From Corynebacterium hansenii (GTDB lineage: Bacteria; Actinomycetota; Actinomycetes; Mycobacteriales; Mycobacteriaceae), in the NCBI RefSeq assembly GCF_030408795.1, contig NZ_CP047211.1, forward strand, positions 2,790,001 to 2,854,000: DNA of 64,000 nucleotides, given 5' to 3'. Below the pieces are notes generated by a model that worked only from the letters and a program-made list of their open reading frames with translations, searched no databases and was not told the origin of the DNA. Positions 35,816-45,060 of this stretch are shown here, piece after piece (position 1 is the first letter of the stretch; every line of letters starts with the position of its first letter). A program made the translations under genes and the position numbers.

Positions 35816-36427
35816 ATGACCATCCTGCCCATCGTCGTCTGCGGCGATCCCGTTCTGCACACCCCGACCGAGCCCGTGACCGGGGACGTCTCGGAGCTCG
35901 CCGAGCTGATCGCGGACATGTACGAGACCATGGACGCCGCCAACGGCGTGGGCCTGGCGGCCAACCAGGTGGGCCGCAATCTGCGCCTGTTCGTCTACGA
36001 CTGCCCGGATGAAACCGGCGAGTTCCGCCGCGGCTGCGTGATCAACCCGGTGCTGGAGACCTCCGAGATCCCCAGGACCATGCCGGCGGACGACGGCTCG
36101 GACGACGAAGGCTGCCTGTCCGTCCCCGGACTGAGCTTTCCGACGGCCCGCGCCGAGCACGCGACGGTCACGGGATTGGACGAAAACGGGGAGCCGGTCA
36201 CGGTGGTGGGCACCGGTCTGCTGTCGCGCTGCCTGCAGCACGAGGTCGGCCACCTCGACGGTTTCCTCTACACCGACGTGCTGACGGGCAGGTGGAAGCG
36301 CATGGCCAAGAAGGAGATCAAGCGCGAAGGGTGGACGACCGGCGGCATCACGTGGACGCCCGGCGTCGACGAGGACCCCTTCGGCCACGACGAGCCCGAT
36401 TCGCTGGACAAGGGGCGCTCCGAATGA
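35816..36427 (+). CDS. def: Peptide deformylase
   Basis: Removes the formyl group from nascent proteins. The three family motifs are intact: GVGLAANQ (near 43), EGCLSVPG (near 98, Cys metal ligand) and QHEVGHLDG (near 142, two His ligands and catalytic Glu). At 203 residues it is longer than the E. coli enzyme, with a C-terminal extension rich in Asp and Gly. The start is leaderless: TAGAAT (35804-35809) ends six bases before the ATG. Confidence 0.96.
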   Translation: MTILPIVVCGDPVLHTPTEPVTGDVSELAELIADMYETMDAANGVGLAANQVGRNLRLFVYDCPDETGEFRRGCVINPVLETSEIPRTMPADDGSDDEGCLSVPGLSFPTARAEHATVTGLDENGEPVTVVGTGLLSRCLQHEVGHLDGFLYTDVLTGRWKRMAKKEIKREGWTTGGITWTPGVDEDPFGHDEPDSLDKGRSE

Positions 36428-37470
36428 GCCTGCCCGAGTACCCCGACTCCCCCGGCCTGCCGACGTCCCGCTGGGGCGTGGGCGACGTCGCCGTCGGCAG
36501 GCGCGTCATCGTGCGCCGCGAGCTGACGCCGGAGGAGGCCGCGGCGTCCGGCAAGAAGGTCACCGACCTCATCGGCCACGTCGAATCGCTCGACCCGCTG
36601 GTGGTGCGTCCGAAGGAGGGCGAACCCGTCGACTTCTCCCCCTTCCGCGTGCTGGTGGTCAAGGCGCTGCCCGACAAGGTCGTGCGCAACTCCGACATCC
36701 GCGCGGTGGAGACCGCCACCGCAAAGGCGTTCCCCGGCATCGAGCACACGTGGGCGGGCCAGTGGCTGATGCGCGCGGGCGACGGCATCACCGAGCGTTC
36801 CAATTCGGCCCTGCCGATCGGACCGGGCGCGGGCACGGCGCCGGTGCCGCTCGACGAGATCCGCGCGTTCTACGGCCGCCACGGCCTGCCGGTGCGCATC
36901 GCCGTGCCGGACCGGATCTGCCGGCCCGCGGAGCAGCTCGTCGCCGGCGAGGGGTGGGAGATCGGGCCGGACATCATCGTCATGACGCGCTCGGCCGACG
37001 ACCTGCCCGAGCCGTCGGCCCCGGACGCGCTGCCCGGCATCCGCGCGGAGGTCCTCGACCAGCCCGACGAGGAATGGCTGGCGCTGTACCACTTCCGCGG
37101 CCGGGCCCTGCCGCGCCGGGCGCTGCAGCTGCTGCGCGAGGACATCGACGGCCGCATGTGCTTCGGCCGTCTGCTCCTCGACGAGGGCGATGGCGCGCCC
37201 CGCACCGTCGCCATCACCCGCGGGACCCTCACCGAGTCCGGCGACGGCCGCCGCTGGCTGGGCTTTTCCGCCGTGGAGGTCACCCCCGACCTGCGCCGCC
37301 GCGGACTGGGGACCCTGATGGGACTGCACATGATGCACTGGGGCGCCGCCAACGGCGCCGACGAGTGCTACCTGCAGGTGGTCTCGGGCAACGAGGCCGG
37401 CGTCGCCCTGTACCGGAGCCTGGGCTTCGGCGAGCACCACCGCCACCGTTACGCGGTCTGGACCGGCTGA
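36424..37470 (+). CDS. GNAT-family acetyltransferase (Rv0428c-like)
   Basis: A 348-residue two-part protein. The N-terminal half (about 15-85, [19 protein letters not shown]) resembles the SH3-like domain of the Rv0428c family. The C-terminal half is a GNAT domain with the acetyl-CoA-binding RRRGLGTLM near residue 293 and [10 protein letters not shown] near residue 325. The substrate is unknown. Its ATG overlaps the def stop codon (ATGA), so the two are coupled, an order conserved in actinobacteria. Confidence 0.88.
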   Translation: MSLPEYPDSPGLPTSRWGVGDVAVGRRVIVRRELTPEEAAASGKKVTDLIGHVESLDPLVVRPKEGEPVDFSPFRVLVVKALPDKVVRNSDIRAVETATAKAFPGIEHTWAGQWLMRAGDGITERSNSALPIGPGAGTAPVPLDEIRAFYGRHGLPVRIAVPDRICRPAEQLVAGEGWEIGPDIIVMTRSADDLPEPSAPDALPGIRAEVLDQPDEEWLALYHFRGRALPRRALQLLREDIDGRMCFGRLLLDEGDGAPRTVAITRGTLTESGDGRRWLGFSAVEVTPDLRRRGLGTLMGLHMMHWGAANGADECYLQVVSGNEAGVALYRSLGFGEHHRHRYAVWTG

Positions 37471-37475
37471 TTCCC

Positions 37476-37509
37476 GGGAACATTTCCGCGCCCCGGCGCA
37501 TCTCATCGG
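37476..37509 (+). promoter_or_regulatory. ECF-type promoter P1 (Asp-rich protein and sigma factor)
   Basis: GGGAAC at 37476-37481, 17 bases, then CATCTCATCGG at 37499-37509, 71 bases before the start of the Asp-rich gene. The spacer also shares TTCCG and CGGCG with P2 and P3. Confidence 0.75.
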
Positions 37510-37580
37510 CGACCCACCATGAATCGCGTTCCTTCCGCGCGCGTGCCGTGGAATAATTCCCCTCCAGAAAGGGAGGTGCC

Positions 37581-38009
37581 ATGCTCGACGACAACCAGCC
37601 GGACCTGAACCTGGCCGAGACCGCGCCGATGCACCTCGACGCCGACGTCTTCGACGGGCTTCTCGATTACGCGCTCGACCCGGACGCCCACGACGTCGAC
37701 GACTCGATCGTCCCCGACGACGCCCCCGACGACGCCCCGGCCGACGACGACCTCGACGCCATCTCCCTGGCCGACGACGCCGACGACCCCCTCGACGACC
37801 CGATCGACGACGGTCACGCCGCCGACGCCCCCGACGACACCGGTGCCGTGCACCCGGACGTCGACGGCCTCGACGACGTGCCCGTGCTGCCCGGGGATCC
37901 GGGCGCCGGAGACGACGTCGATGACCTCGCCGGAATCGACGCGGCGGACGACGCCGATGTCGATCCGTCGCCGGACATGGGCGACGCCGACCCCGGAATG
38001 GAGTGGTGA
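37581..38009 (+). CDS. Extremely Asp-rich small protein of unknown function
   Basis: A 142-residue protein in which 48 residues are aspartate and there is no lysine or arginine. Runs such as DDAPDDAPADDD and DDPLDDPIDD dominate; the sequence is probably disordered and ends in MEW. A strong GGGAGG ribosome-binding site precedes the ATG, so it is a genuine gene. Its TGA overlaps the GTG of the ECF sigma gene (GTGA), so it is the first gene of a coupled pair. By position it could be a soluble anti-sigma factor or a DNA mimic; it has no zinc-finger or membrane segment as most anti-sigma factors have. Confidence 0.8.
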   Translation: MLDDNQPDLNLAETAPMHLDADVFDGLLDYALDPDAHDVDDSIVPDDAPDDAPADDDLDAISLADDADDPLDDPIDDGHAADAPDDTGAVHPDVDGLDDVPVLPGDPGAGDDVDDLAGIDAADDADVDPSPDMGDADPGMEW

Positions 38010-38566
38010 GACGGTTCATGAGCCGCGATCGCGATGTGGAACTGGACCTGGTGGCCCGCGCCCGGGAGGGTGATTCGGGCGCGTTCCGGGAGTTGGTGGC
38101 GCCGCATCGCGATCATCTGTGGGCCGTGTGCCTGTCCATCACGTCGCATCGGCAGGACGCCGAGGACGCGCTGCAGGATGCGCTCATCGCCGGTTGGCGC
38201 AATTTGAACCGGTTCGAGGGGCATTCGCGTTTTTCCACGTGGATGCACCGCATCGCCGCCAATGCGGCGCTGATGCTGGTGCGCAAGCGCCGCGAAACCC
38301 CCGAGTCCGACGCCGGCGACGACGAGGTCGACCGGGCGCCGGGAGTGTCGGATCGCGTGACGACGGTCGACGTGGTCCGCGCCGCTCTGGCGCAACTGGC
38401 GCCGGAGTTCCGCGAAGCCGTGGTGCTGCGCGAATACGCCGACTTCACGTACCAGGACATCGCCGACCATCAGGGCGTGGCGGTGGCGACGGTGAAAACC
38501 CGCCTCAACCGCGGCCGCGCGAAACTGAAGGCGGCGCTGGTCGAAGCGGGCGTGGGAGCGGGCTAG
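38006..38566 (+). CDS. ECF-type RNA polymerase sigma factor
   Basis: A 186-residue group 4 sigma factor. Region 2 (about 12-95) includes the polymerase- and -10-binding stretches SITSHRQDAEDALQDALIAG and FSTWMHRIAANAAL; region 4 (about 125-180) includes FTYQDIADHQGVAVATVKTR. The start is GTG at 38006, overlapping the Asp-rich gene; an ATG at 38018 is an alternative. No membrane anti-sigma gene follows. The three similar promoters nearby suggest it activates its own transcription and that of the EF-hand-like genes. It shares a CTAG with the convergent gene, the two stop codons overlapping. Confidence 0.93.
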   Translation: MRRFMSRDRDVELDLVARAREGDSGAFRELVAPHRDHLWAVCLSITSHRQDAEDALQDALIAGWRNLNRFEGHSRFSTWMHRIAANAALMLVRKRRETPESDAGDDEVDRAPGVSDRVTTVDVVRAALAQLAPEFREAVVLREYADFTYQDIADHQGVAVATVKTRLNRGRAKLKAALVEAGVGAG

Positions 38567-40587
38567 ATCAGGCCCCTGCTGCGAAGGAATGTGCGGACGT
38601 TCTCCGCGGATTCGACGTGGCCGGAGCTGAACACGTAGCCGCCGGCGTCGTCGACGTAAAGGAAATACGCGAACGTTTTCGCGGAATAGAGGTAGATAGC
38701 CTTGCCGTCCTTGTCGGACAGCGTCTCGAGGTCGCTGGTGGTGCGCTCGCCGGCGCGGCGCACGGCATCCACGATCTGGGGGTCCGGCGCGATGCTGCCG
38801 ATCGTCGGCTCCGTTCTGGAGCCCCCGCCGCCGTTGTATTCGTACCCGCACAGGTAACCCGGAACCTTCTCGCTGACCAGGCCGACGCTGATCGACGTAT
38901 CGGTCGCGTTGCACTGCCGCAAACCGCGGGCCAGCCCCTCGGGCAGGCGGTCCCGAACGGTATCCGTCGCCTCCTTGTAGTCCGTGGGCGCCGGTGTCGG
39001 CCACGGCGAGGTCGGTTTCGAGCCCCCCGCAGTCGTGGTCGTGGCCGCCGTCGGCGTGGTGGTCTCCCCGCCGTCGACGCCCTCGCCGCCGCCGGACCGC
39101 GCGGCCCAGATTCCGCCGCCGACCAGCAGCAGTGCGGCGATGCCGAAGACGGCGAAAACCGTCGTCCTCGACTTGCCCGCATCCTTCGATGAGACGGAGC
39201 TGGGCACCGCGGCAAACTGCTGCGGCTGCTGCGGCTGCTGGGGGCGGCCCTGCCCTGCGTAGGGGTTGGCGGGGGCGCCATGCGGCGGCATCTGCGCATA
39301 GGGCTGCTGCGGCCGGAACTGCTGCGGCTGGGGCCGGGTCTGCTGCTGGGGATGCGGCTGCGGTCGAGGCTGCGGCTGCGGCCGGGGCGCATTCTGCGGA
39401 GTCTGGACCGGCGGCACCGGGGCGACCGCCATCGGTCCCGCGCCGGCGGCGATGGAGCCGGGGGCGATCCACGTGGTCACGCCGGCGACAACGTCGTCGG
39501 CCCGGCGCGTCGGGCCCATCAGCGCACCGCGGCTGACCACCGTCTTCGGGTCGTCGAGCGTGGCCACCTGGCACAGCTCGCCCAACCGGTCCTGGATGTA
39601 GGGGATCCGCGCCGAACCGCCGGTCAAGTACAGCGGCGTCGACGGATCGGGTCGCAGGCCGGCGTCGAGAAGCGTCGCCCGGGTGACGTCCAGTGCACGG
39701 TCGACGTCGGGTTTGATCAGCTCCTCGAACTCGCCGCGGGTGAGCATCAGGGTGGTCTCGCGACCCTTGGCGGCGACGGTGATGGTCGCCCGCGGGGCCT
39801 CCGACAGCACTTCCTTGGCCGTCTTGATGGCGCGGTCCAGCGCCAGCGACGCCCCCGCCGCCCCCGAACGCAGCGCGCGCAGGAGCTCGGTGTCGTTCTC
39901 CTCGAGCTCGGCCTCCACCCAGGAGCGGATGCGGGCGTCGAGGGTGCGGCCGCCGAGCGAATTGTCGCCGCGTGCCGCGATGACCTGCAGCGAACCGTCG
40001 GCGGCGGGCGTCAGCACCGCCACGTCGAGCGTGCCGCCGCCCAGGTCGAACACCGCAACCTTCTGCCCCGGCGGCAGCGGGCGCTTGAACGAGTACCAGT
40101 ACGTCGCCGCCCGCGGCTCCGACACGAGCGACAGCCGCCGGCGCTCGATCCCGGCGCGCTCGGCGCCCTCGATCAGGCGGACCAGTTCGGTATGCCCCCA
40201 GCCCTCGGGGTGGGTGAGCACGACGTCGTCCGGCATGGAGCCGCCCGCGAAGCGGCGGGCCCGGTCTAGCACCGACCCGATCACCGCGCCGATGACCTCC
40301 GCCACCGGCATCCTGGTGCCGCCCAGCAGCACGGTCTCGGAACCGACGGCGCGCTTGGGCTCCGGCAGGAACGCATCGGGGCGGCCCTCGGCCTGATTCA
40401 ACGCCACATGACCGACGAGCAGACCCTGGCCATCCGCGAACACCGCCGATGGCAGCAGGTTGCCGTGGTGCGACAACGCCAGCGCCTCGGCGGCCGGCCC
40501 GCCCTGACCGGTGGCCGCCGCGCGGTGCGCGGCGGCCGTGTTGGACGTTCCGAAGTCGATGGCCAAACGCCAACCGGACATGGTCAT
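38563..40587 (-). CDS. Membrane-anchored Hsp70-like protein
   Basis: A 674-residue protein. Residues 1-385 are an Hsp70 ATPase domain: AIDFGTSNTAAAH (phosphate 1), VFDLGGGTLDVAVL (phosphate 2) and LTGGSARIP (adenosine loop). The usual peptide-binding domain is missing and is replaced by a Pro/Gln-rich linker (about 400-470), one membrane helix (TTVFAVFGIAALLLVGGGIWAA, about 485-505), a Thr-rich spacer and an extracytoplasmic domain with two cysteines. It could report ATP or folding state across the membrane. It is the last gene of a minus-strand run after two dynamin-like genes, 28 bases away. Confidence 0.86.
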   Translation of the reverse strand: MTMSGWRLAIDFGTSNTAAAHRAAATGQGGPAAEALALSHHGNLLPSAVFADGQGLLVGHVALNQAEGRPDAFLPEPKRAVGSETVLLGGTRMPVAEVIGAVIGSVLDRARRFAGGSMPDDVVLTHPEGWGHTELVRLIEGAERAGIERRRLSLVSEPRAATYWYSFKRPLPPGQKVAVFDLGGGTLDVAVLTPAADGSLQVIAARGDNSLGGRTLDARIRSWVEAELEENDTELLRALRSGAAGASLALDRAIKTAKEVLSEAPRATITVAAKGRETTLMLTRGEFEELIKPDVDRALDVTRATLLDAGLRPDPSTPLYLTGGSARIPYIQDRLGELCQVATLDDPKTVVSRGALMGPTRRADDVVAGVTTWIAPGSIAAGAGPMAVAPVPPVQTPQNAPRPQPQPRPQPHPQQQTRPQPQQFRPQQPYAQMPPHGAPANPYAGQGRPQQPQQPQQFAAVPSSVSSKDAGKSRTTVFAVFGIAALLLVGGGIWAARSGGGEGVDGGETTTPTAATTTTAGGSKPTSPWPTPAPTDYKEATDTVRDRLPEGLARGLRQCNATDTSISVGLVSEKVPGYLCGYEYNGGGGSRTEPTIGSIAPDPQIVDAVRRAGERTTSDLETLSDKDGKAIYLYSAKTFAYFLYVDDAGGYVFSSGHVESAENVRTFLRSRGLI

Positions 40588-40615
40588 GTTCCTTTCGGGT
40601 TCCTCAACGATTCGG

Positions 40616-42013
40616 TCAGCTTAACAGTGCCGAGACCATCGCGAGCAGGCGAACTCGGGAGTCTTCTTCCGCCGCAGATCGTCCCAGAAGCGCCATGCGC
40701 TGCAACTCGTCGTACATTTCCCGCGCCCTCAGCCGCACCTGCGACGGATCCGCCGCCGCCGGAAGCCCGAGCTTCTCGGCGGAATTCCCGCCGGTCAAGG
40801 CGTCGTAAAGCAAAGGCATCAGGGGCGAATCGGGGGACGTCGCCGCCAACCCCCGGTACGCGGTGAAGAGCATGACCGGCGCCATCGCGGGCCGGCCCGC
40901 CAGCACCCCCTGCACGTGGCGCACGTGGGCGGAAAGCGGGTGCGAATACCCCAGCAACTCCAGCTGATGCAGCAGTCGCGCCGCCCGGCCCAGCGCCGCG
41001 TAGCGCAGCAGCCCGCCCTCCAGGACGCGCCGCAGACGGGCGATGCCCGACCGCTCCTCGAGCCACTCGTTGAGGGCCACCGCCCCCTGCGCCGCCACTC
41101 CCGCGCCGCGGGCGACGCCGTACTCGCCGAGCAGATCCAGCGCCCGGTTCCGCAGGCGCGCGTCGATGCGCGTCGGCTCGTCGGTCTCCAGCTCCTCCAC
41201 GAGGTCCTCCGGCTCCAGCCGGCCCAGATCCGCCACGGCTCGCGCCACGGGCTCGGTGACCCGCCCCGTCGCCGCGGACTCCGCCATCAGCCCGGACACC
41301 GGCACGACCTCGGCCATCAGCGAACCCAGCCGCCCCCGCAGCACCCCGCAGTAGCGGTCGGCGTGCTCCAGCGGGTCGCGGCGGCCGAACGCCCCCTCGC
41401 CGAAGGAATCCGCGCGCGCCAGCACGCCGACGGTGTTCAGGGGCGTGAACCCCAGCTTGCCGATGAACTGGCGCTCGTCCATGCGCGGCGAGGAATCGAA
41501 GAGGAACACCGCCGCATCGGCGTCGACGGAGGCGTCGCGGGTCTGGGCGTACCCGTCGATGAGGGCCCGTTCCGTGGCGTCGCGGTTCTCCACCGTCAGC
41601 GTCGCGATGCCGGGGGTGTCGATGATGGTCATCCGCTCGACCGCCGCCGACGGCAGGAAACGGTCGACGTAGGCGACCTCCGGAACGGGGCGGCGGACGT
41701 CGACGAGCACGCCGTCGTCAAGCACGCCGCGCTCGCGGCGGCCGTCGTTGCCCACGACCTCCGCCCGCGACGGCGCGCCGTGGCGGAAGACGGTGACGGC
41801 GTTGGTGGTCTCCAACGTGCCCGTCGCCGCGACGTTCTCTCCGATCAACGCATTGACCAGCGTCGACTTGCCTGCCTTGAGCCGGCCGACCACCAGCACC
41901 CGCGGCGGGGAGAACAGGATCCCGCCCAACCGGTTGGCGTGGTCCGGCAGATCGCCGCCGCCCGCGGCCAGGGCGTGCAGCGCCCGGTCGATTTCCTGGG
42001 TCACGGCATCCAT
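40616..42013 (-). CDS. Dynamin-like GTPase, IniC-like
   Basis: A 465-residue GTPase of the bacterial dynamin group. G1 is GRLKAGKSTLVNAL near residue 43, G2 the TTNAVT region, G3 DTPG near 136 and G4 ARAD near 197. The rest is helical, with no clear membrane segment. Like IniC and partner-type bacterial dynamins it is shorter than the upstream protein and probably forms a heteromer with it. Its ATG overlaps the upstream stop codon (TGATG). Confidence 0.87.
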   Translation of the reverse strand: MDAVTQEIDRALHALAAGGGDLPDHANRLGGILFSPPRVLVVGRLKAGKSTLVNALIGENVAATGTLETTNAVTVFRHGAPSRAEVVGNDGRRERGVLDDGVLVDVRRPVPEVAYVDRFLPSAAVERMTIIDTPGIATLTVENRDATERALIDGYAQTRDASVDADAAVFLFDSSPRMDERQFIGKLGFTPLNTVGVLARADSFGEGAFGRRDPLEHADRYCGVLRGRLGSLMAEVVPVSGLMAESAATGRVTEPVARAVADLGRLEPEDLVEELETDEPTRIDARLRNRALDLLGEYGVARGAGVAAQGAVALNEWLEERSGIARLRRVLEGGLLRYAALGRAARLLHQLELLGYSHPLSAHVRHVQGVLAGRPAMAPVMLFTAYRGLAATSPDSPLMPLLYDALTGGNSAEKLGLPAAADPSQVRLRAREMYDELQRMALLGRSAAEEDSRVRLLAMVSALLS

Positions 42014-43869
42014 CAGCGCCCCACTCCCCTCAGCGTGCCCGCGGAGGTGGCCAGATCCCCGCGGATCTTGGCCACGATCTCCTTGTTCCGGTTGAGCCTG
42101 GCCAGCGTCTGCCGGCGCTCCTCCTCCGAGGCGCGGGCGGCGGCGCGGGCGTCCTCGATGCGGCGCTTGAGCTCGTCGCCCTCGCGGCGCAGTCGGGCCC
42201 GGTAGCGCAGCACGATCTCCGTGCGCACCGTGGTCACCAGCGTGTCGATGTTGCGGTTGACGCTCATGCGCAGCGCCGCCACCGTCTCGCGCGTCCACGT
42301 GACCAGGTGCTGCTTGCCGTTGCGCATGGCGCGGTACGCCATGTTCACGCCCAGCCAGCCGCCGCCGATGACGGCCGCGGGCAGGGCGATGGTGGCCAGC
42401 CCCATCGCGGCCAGGGCGCCGCCGCCCGCCGACGCGATCGCCGGGCCCGAAATGATGCCCAGCGTGACCATGCCCGGGTCGAGCAGGTTCTCCGTCTTCG
42501 ACGCGACCGAGTGCCGGCCGTCGGAGCCCGAGCCGGGGGCGATGCTCATCAGCGCCGCCCCGGCCATCGCCTCCCATTCGTGGTCGTCGCCGAACAGGGC
42601 GTGGGCCTCGCGGCGCAGCACCTCCAGCTGCCGGTTGACGGTCGTCTCGGCGGCCGCCGACAGCTCCTCCTCGATCCGCGAGGTGAACACCTGCGGCTTC
42701 GACCGCAGCACCTTCATGCCGGAACCGTTGATCGTGCGGATCCAGTGCTCGCGGATGCGGTCCATTTCGGCGTCGAAGCCGGCCATGATCGACTGCCTGG
42801 CGACGGTGATGTTGCGCGCCAGGATCTGCTCCCATTCCTGGCCGTGGTCGCGCAGGCGGCGCAGCTCGTCGCGCCGCGCCTCGAGTTCCGGGACGACTTC
42901 CTCCGCGCGGTCGACGGCGGCGAGGTCCTTGTCGATGGTGGCGGTGACGCCCTCCAGCGCGGATTCCGCCATGGACAGCGCGGCCACCTTGGACAGCAGC
43001 GCGCCGCGGGCCATTTCGGCGCTGATGCGCCCGCGCAGCTCCGCGATGCCGGAGGTGCGCTCGACGCGGGCGCGGCGCTCGGGGTCCGTCATTTCGGCGG
43101 CGTCGACGGCGCGCAGGCTGGACACCCCGATGACGGGCACGTCGCGGCCCAGGTGCCGGCGGATCAGCCGGCGGTCGTCGGCGACGATGGCCCGCCAGCG
43201 CCGCAGGTTCTTGTCCGTCTTGGTCACGGCGACGATGACGGAGCCCGCCGCCTTCGCCGCGCGGGCGAGGATCTCCATTTCCGGCGCGGTGATCGGCGTC
43301 GTCGCGTCGCAGACCATGAGCAGCACGCCGGCGCCGCGGGCGCGTTCCAGGGCCACGTCGATGGCGTCGCGGTCCAAGCCGCCGGCGCCGGGGGTGTCGA
43401 TGAACAGCGCCCTGGGCACGTGGTCGCCGGACACGCGCACGGTCACGCCGGTGGGCAGCTCGGGGGTGTCGGGGTCGGCGACGCGGGCTCCCGTCATGGT
43501 GGACCATTCCCGCAGTTCCGCCAGGGGCGCCCGCTCGATGTGGTCGCCGAAGTTCAGGTCGATGACCTCGGTGTTCTCGTCCGACCGCAGCACCTGGACG
43601 GGAGCGGACGTGCAGACGTCGACGTCGACGGGCAGCAGATCCCGGGCGCCGGTGATGGCGTTGATCACCGAGCTCTTGCCGCGCTTGACCTCGCCGACGA
43701 CCACGACGGTGCCGCGCAGGGCGGTGTCTCCCCAGGTTCGGCGGATCGCCTCGGCGGCGTCCCGGTGGCCGTAGCGGTCGAGGATCTTCAGCGCGGACGA
43801 CAGGGTCTTCGCCGCCGATTCGACTTCGCGCCGCAGCGCGGCGCGTGCGTCGGCCTGCGTCGCCGTCAT
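42013..43869 (-). CDS. Dynamin-like GTPase with membrane hairpin, IniA-like
   Basis: A 618-residue dynamin-like protein. G1 is GEVKRGKSSVINAI near 60, G3 DTPGAGG near 158 and G4 TKTD near 210. A long helical stalk includes a coiled stretch near 350-400. A hydrophobic paddle or hairpin (TLGIISGPAIASAGGGALAA and GLATIALPAAVIGGGWLG) lies near 500-550. This layout matches BDLP and mycobacterial IniA, which act on membranes under stress. AGGA precedes the ATG at 43869; the frame is open further upstream but without a start site. It is the first gene of a run with IniC-like and Hsp70-like genes. Confidence 0.88.
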   Translation of the reverse strand: MTATQADARAALRREVESAAKTLSSALKILDRYGHRDAAEAIRRTWGDTALRGTVVVVGEVKRGKSSVINAITGARDLLPVDVDVCTSAPVQVLRSDENTEVIDLNFGDHIERAPLAELREWSTMTGARVADPDTPELPTGVTVRVSGDHVPRALFIDTPGAGGLDRDAIDVALERARGAGVLLMVCDATTPITAPEMEILARAAKAAGSVIVAVTKTDKNLRRWRAIVADDRRLIRRHLGRDVPVIGVSSLRAVDAAEMTDPERRARVERTSGIAELRGRISAEMARGALLSKVAALSMAESALEGVTATIDKDLAAVDRAEEVVPELEARRDELRRLRDHGQEWEQILARNITVARQSIMAGFDAEMDRIREHWIRTINGSGMKVLRSKPQVFTSRIEEELSAAAETTVNRQLEVLRREAHALFGDDHEWEAMAGAALMSIAPGSGSDGRHSVASKTENLLDPGMVTLGIISGPAIASAGGGALAAMGLATIALPAAVIGGGWLGVNMAYRAMRNGKQHLVTWTRETVAALRMSVNRNIDTLVTTVRTEIVLRYRARLRREGDELKRRIEDARAAARASEEERRQTLARLNRNKEIVAKIRGDLATSAGTLRGVGR

Positions 43870-43920
43870 TCGTGTCCTAACTTCGGGTCGGATGGGTCGT
43901 TCGACATCATAAAGGTGCCC

Positions 43921-43938
43921 CCACGAAAATAGTCGTGG
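43921..43938. promoter_or_regulatory. Inverted repeat between the dynamin genes and the EF-hand-like gene
   Basis: CCACGA-AAATAG-TCGTGG, a perfect six-base-arm palindrome 51 bases upstream of the dynamin gene and 17 bases before promoter P2. It is a candidate operator for either divergent unit. Confidence 0.45.
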
Positions 43939-43954
43939 ATAATCTTCCGGCAAC

Positions 43955-43989
43955 GGGAACATTCCGCACCGGTCGGCGCATCACATCGT
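43955..43989 (+). promoter_or_regulatory. ECF-type promoter P2 (EF-hand-like protein 1)
   Basis: GGGAAC at 43955-43960, 18 bases, then CATCACATCGT at 43979-43989, 52 bases before the start codon. ATTCCG directly after GGGAAC and CGGCG before CATC repeat the pattern of P1 and P3. Confidence 0.73.
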
Positions 43990-44040
43990 CGACCAACGCG
44001 GAAAACCACCGCAGAAGCGACCCCCGAGAGGATCGAGACA

Positions 44041-44895
44041 ATGTCCGGAAACGACGACCGCACCACCGACCGCACCACCGATCAGAACCAGCCGCAGAAC
44101 CCGGTTGAGGCGCAGGCGGACGCCACGGCCCCCGCCCCCGAGTCCGGCCTGGGCATCAGCCTCGACGAGGTTCTGGAGGAGTCCGCCGCCGACGTGAAGT
44201 CCACCGCGGACCTCGATGGCGACGGCTCCATCGACCAGATCGTCATGGACCTGGACAAGGACGGGTACATCGACACCGTCGTCACCGACTTGGACGGCGA
44301 CGGCGAGGTCGACGCGGTTCAGTTCGACACGACCGGCGACGCGAACCTGGACACCACGCTGAACACCAAGGCGGAGGTCGACGAGTTCGTGAACGGCACC
44401 TCCGCTCCCCCGGCCTCGGCGGCCCCCGCCCCGGCTCCCGAGCGCGCCGCCGACCAGGGCCAGTCGTCCAACGTCGACTCGGGCGAGTACGAGGTCTATG
44501 GCCAGGTCTCCGGCCCGGACGGGACCATCGACCTGGATTCGGCGAAGGTCCTCGCGGCGACCGACACCGACGGCGACGGAGTGGTGGACACCCTCTCCCT
44601 CGACCTGGACGGCGACGGCATCGTCGACGCCGAGATGCGCGAGCCGGTGGGCGACAACTTCGCGGAGCTCCACGTGGACACCTCCGGCGACGGCCGCGTC
44701 GACCACGTCTGGTCGGACGAGAACCACGACGGCAGCATCGATTCCCTCGAAATCGACCGCGACCACGACGGTTACACGGACATCCGCTACTCCGACACCG
44801 ACGGCGACGGCATCGTCGACGCGGTGGAGGAGGACCCGAACTACGGCGGCTCGGACGATGCGGCCGACACGGGCGCGGAAGGCCTGAACGCTTAA
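44041..44895 (+). CDS. Cytosolic protein of EF-hand-like Asp repeats, paralogue 1
   Basis: A 284-residue acidic protein without signal peptide or membrane segment. Two blocks (about 57-107 and 165-270), separated by an Ala/Pro linker, consist of roughly 16-residue units with the loop DxDGDGxID or DxDKDGYID, about ten in all. Such loops bind calcium in dockerin and EF-hand proteins, but an intracellular example is unusual. It begins MSGN like the next gene and has a similar promoter. GAGAGGA precedes the ATG. Function unknown. Confidence 0.82.
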   Translation: MSGNDDRTTDRTTDQNQPQNPVEAQADATAPAPESGLGISLDEVLEESAADVKSTADLDGDGSIDQIVMDLDKDGYIDTVVTDLDGDGEVDAVQFDTTGDANLDTTLNTKAEVDEFVNGTSAPPASAAPAPAPERAADQGQSSNVDSGEYEVYGQVSGPDGTIDLDSAKVLAATDTDGDGVVDTLSLDLDGDGIVDAEMREPVGDNFAELHVDTSGDGRVDHVWSDENHDGSIDSLEIDRDHDGYTDIRYSDTDGDGIVDAVEEDPNYGGSDDAADTGAEGLNA

Positions 44896-44897
44896 CC

Positions 44898-44965
44898 CTT
44901 CGCTTGACGACGCCCCGGCGTCCCCGCCATTTCGGCGGGGGCGCCGGTTTCGTCGTAAAGCGAAG
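44898..44965 (+). terminator. Large two-part hairpin after EF-hand-like gene 1
   Basis: Outer arms of 15 bases (CTTCGCTTGACGACG against CGTCGTAAAGCGAAG, one mismatch) enclose an inner GC hairpin (GGCGTCCCCGCC against GGCGGGGGCGCC). The structure starts three bases after the stop codon. Both outer arms contain the 11-bp word GCTTKRCGACG. Confidence 0.78.
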
Positions 44966-44981
44966 AAAATGTCCGCCGACC

Positions 44982-45015
44982 GGGAACCTTCCGTGCTGCC
45001 GGCGCATCTCATCGG
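44982..45015 (+). promoter_or_regulatory. ECF-type promoter P3 (EF-hand-like protein 2)
   Basis: GGGAAC at 44982-44987, 17 bases, then CATCTCATCGG at 45005-45015, 45 bases before the start codon. The spacing and both boxes are identical to P1. Confidence 0.75.
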
Positions 45016-45060
45016 TGAACAGGCCACAAGGCGACAGACGACCGAGAGGAACGGCACATC

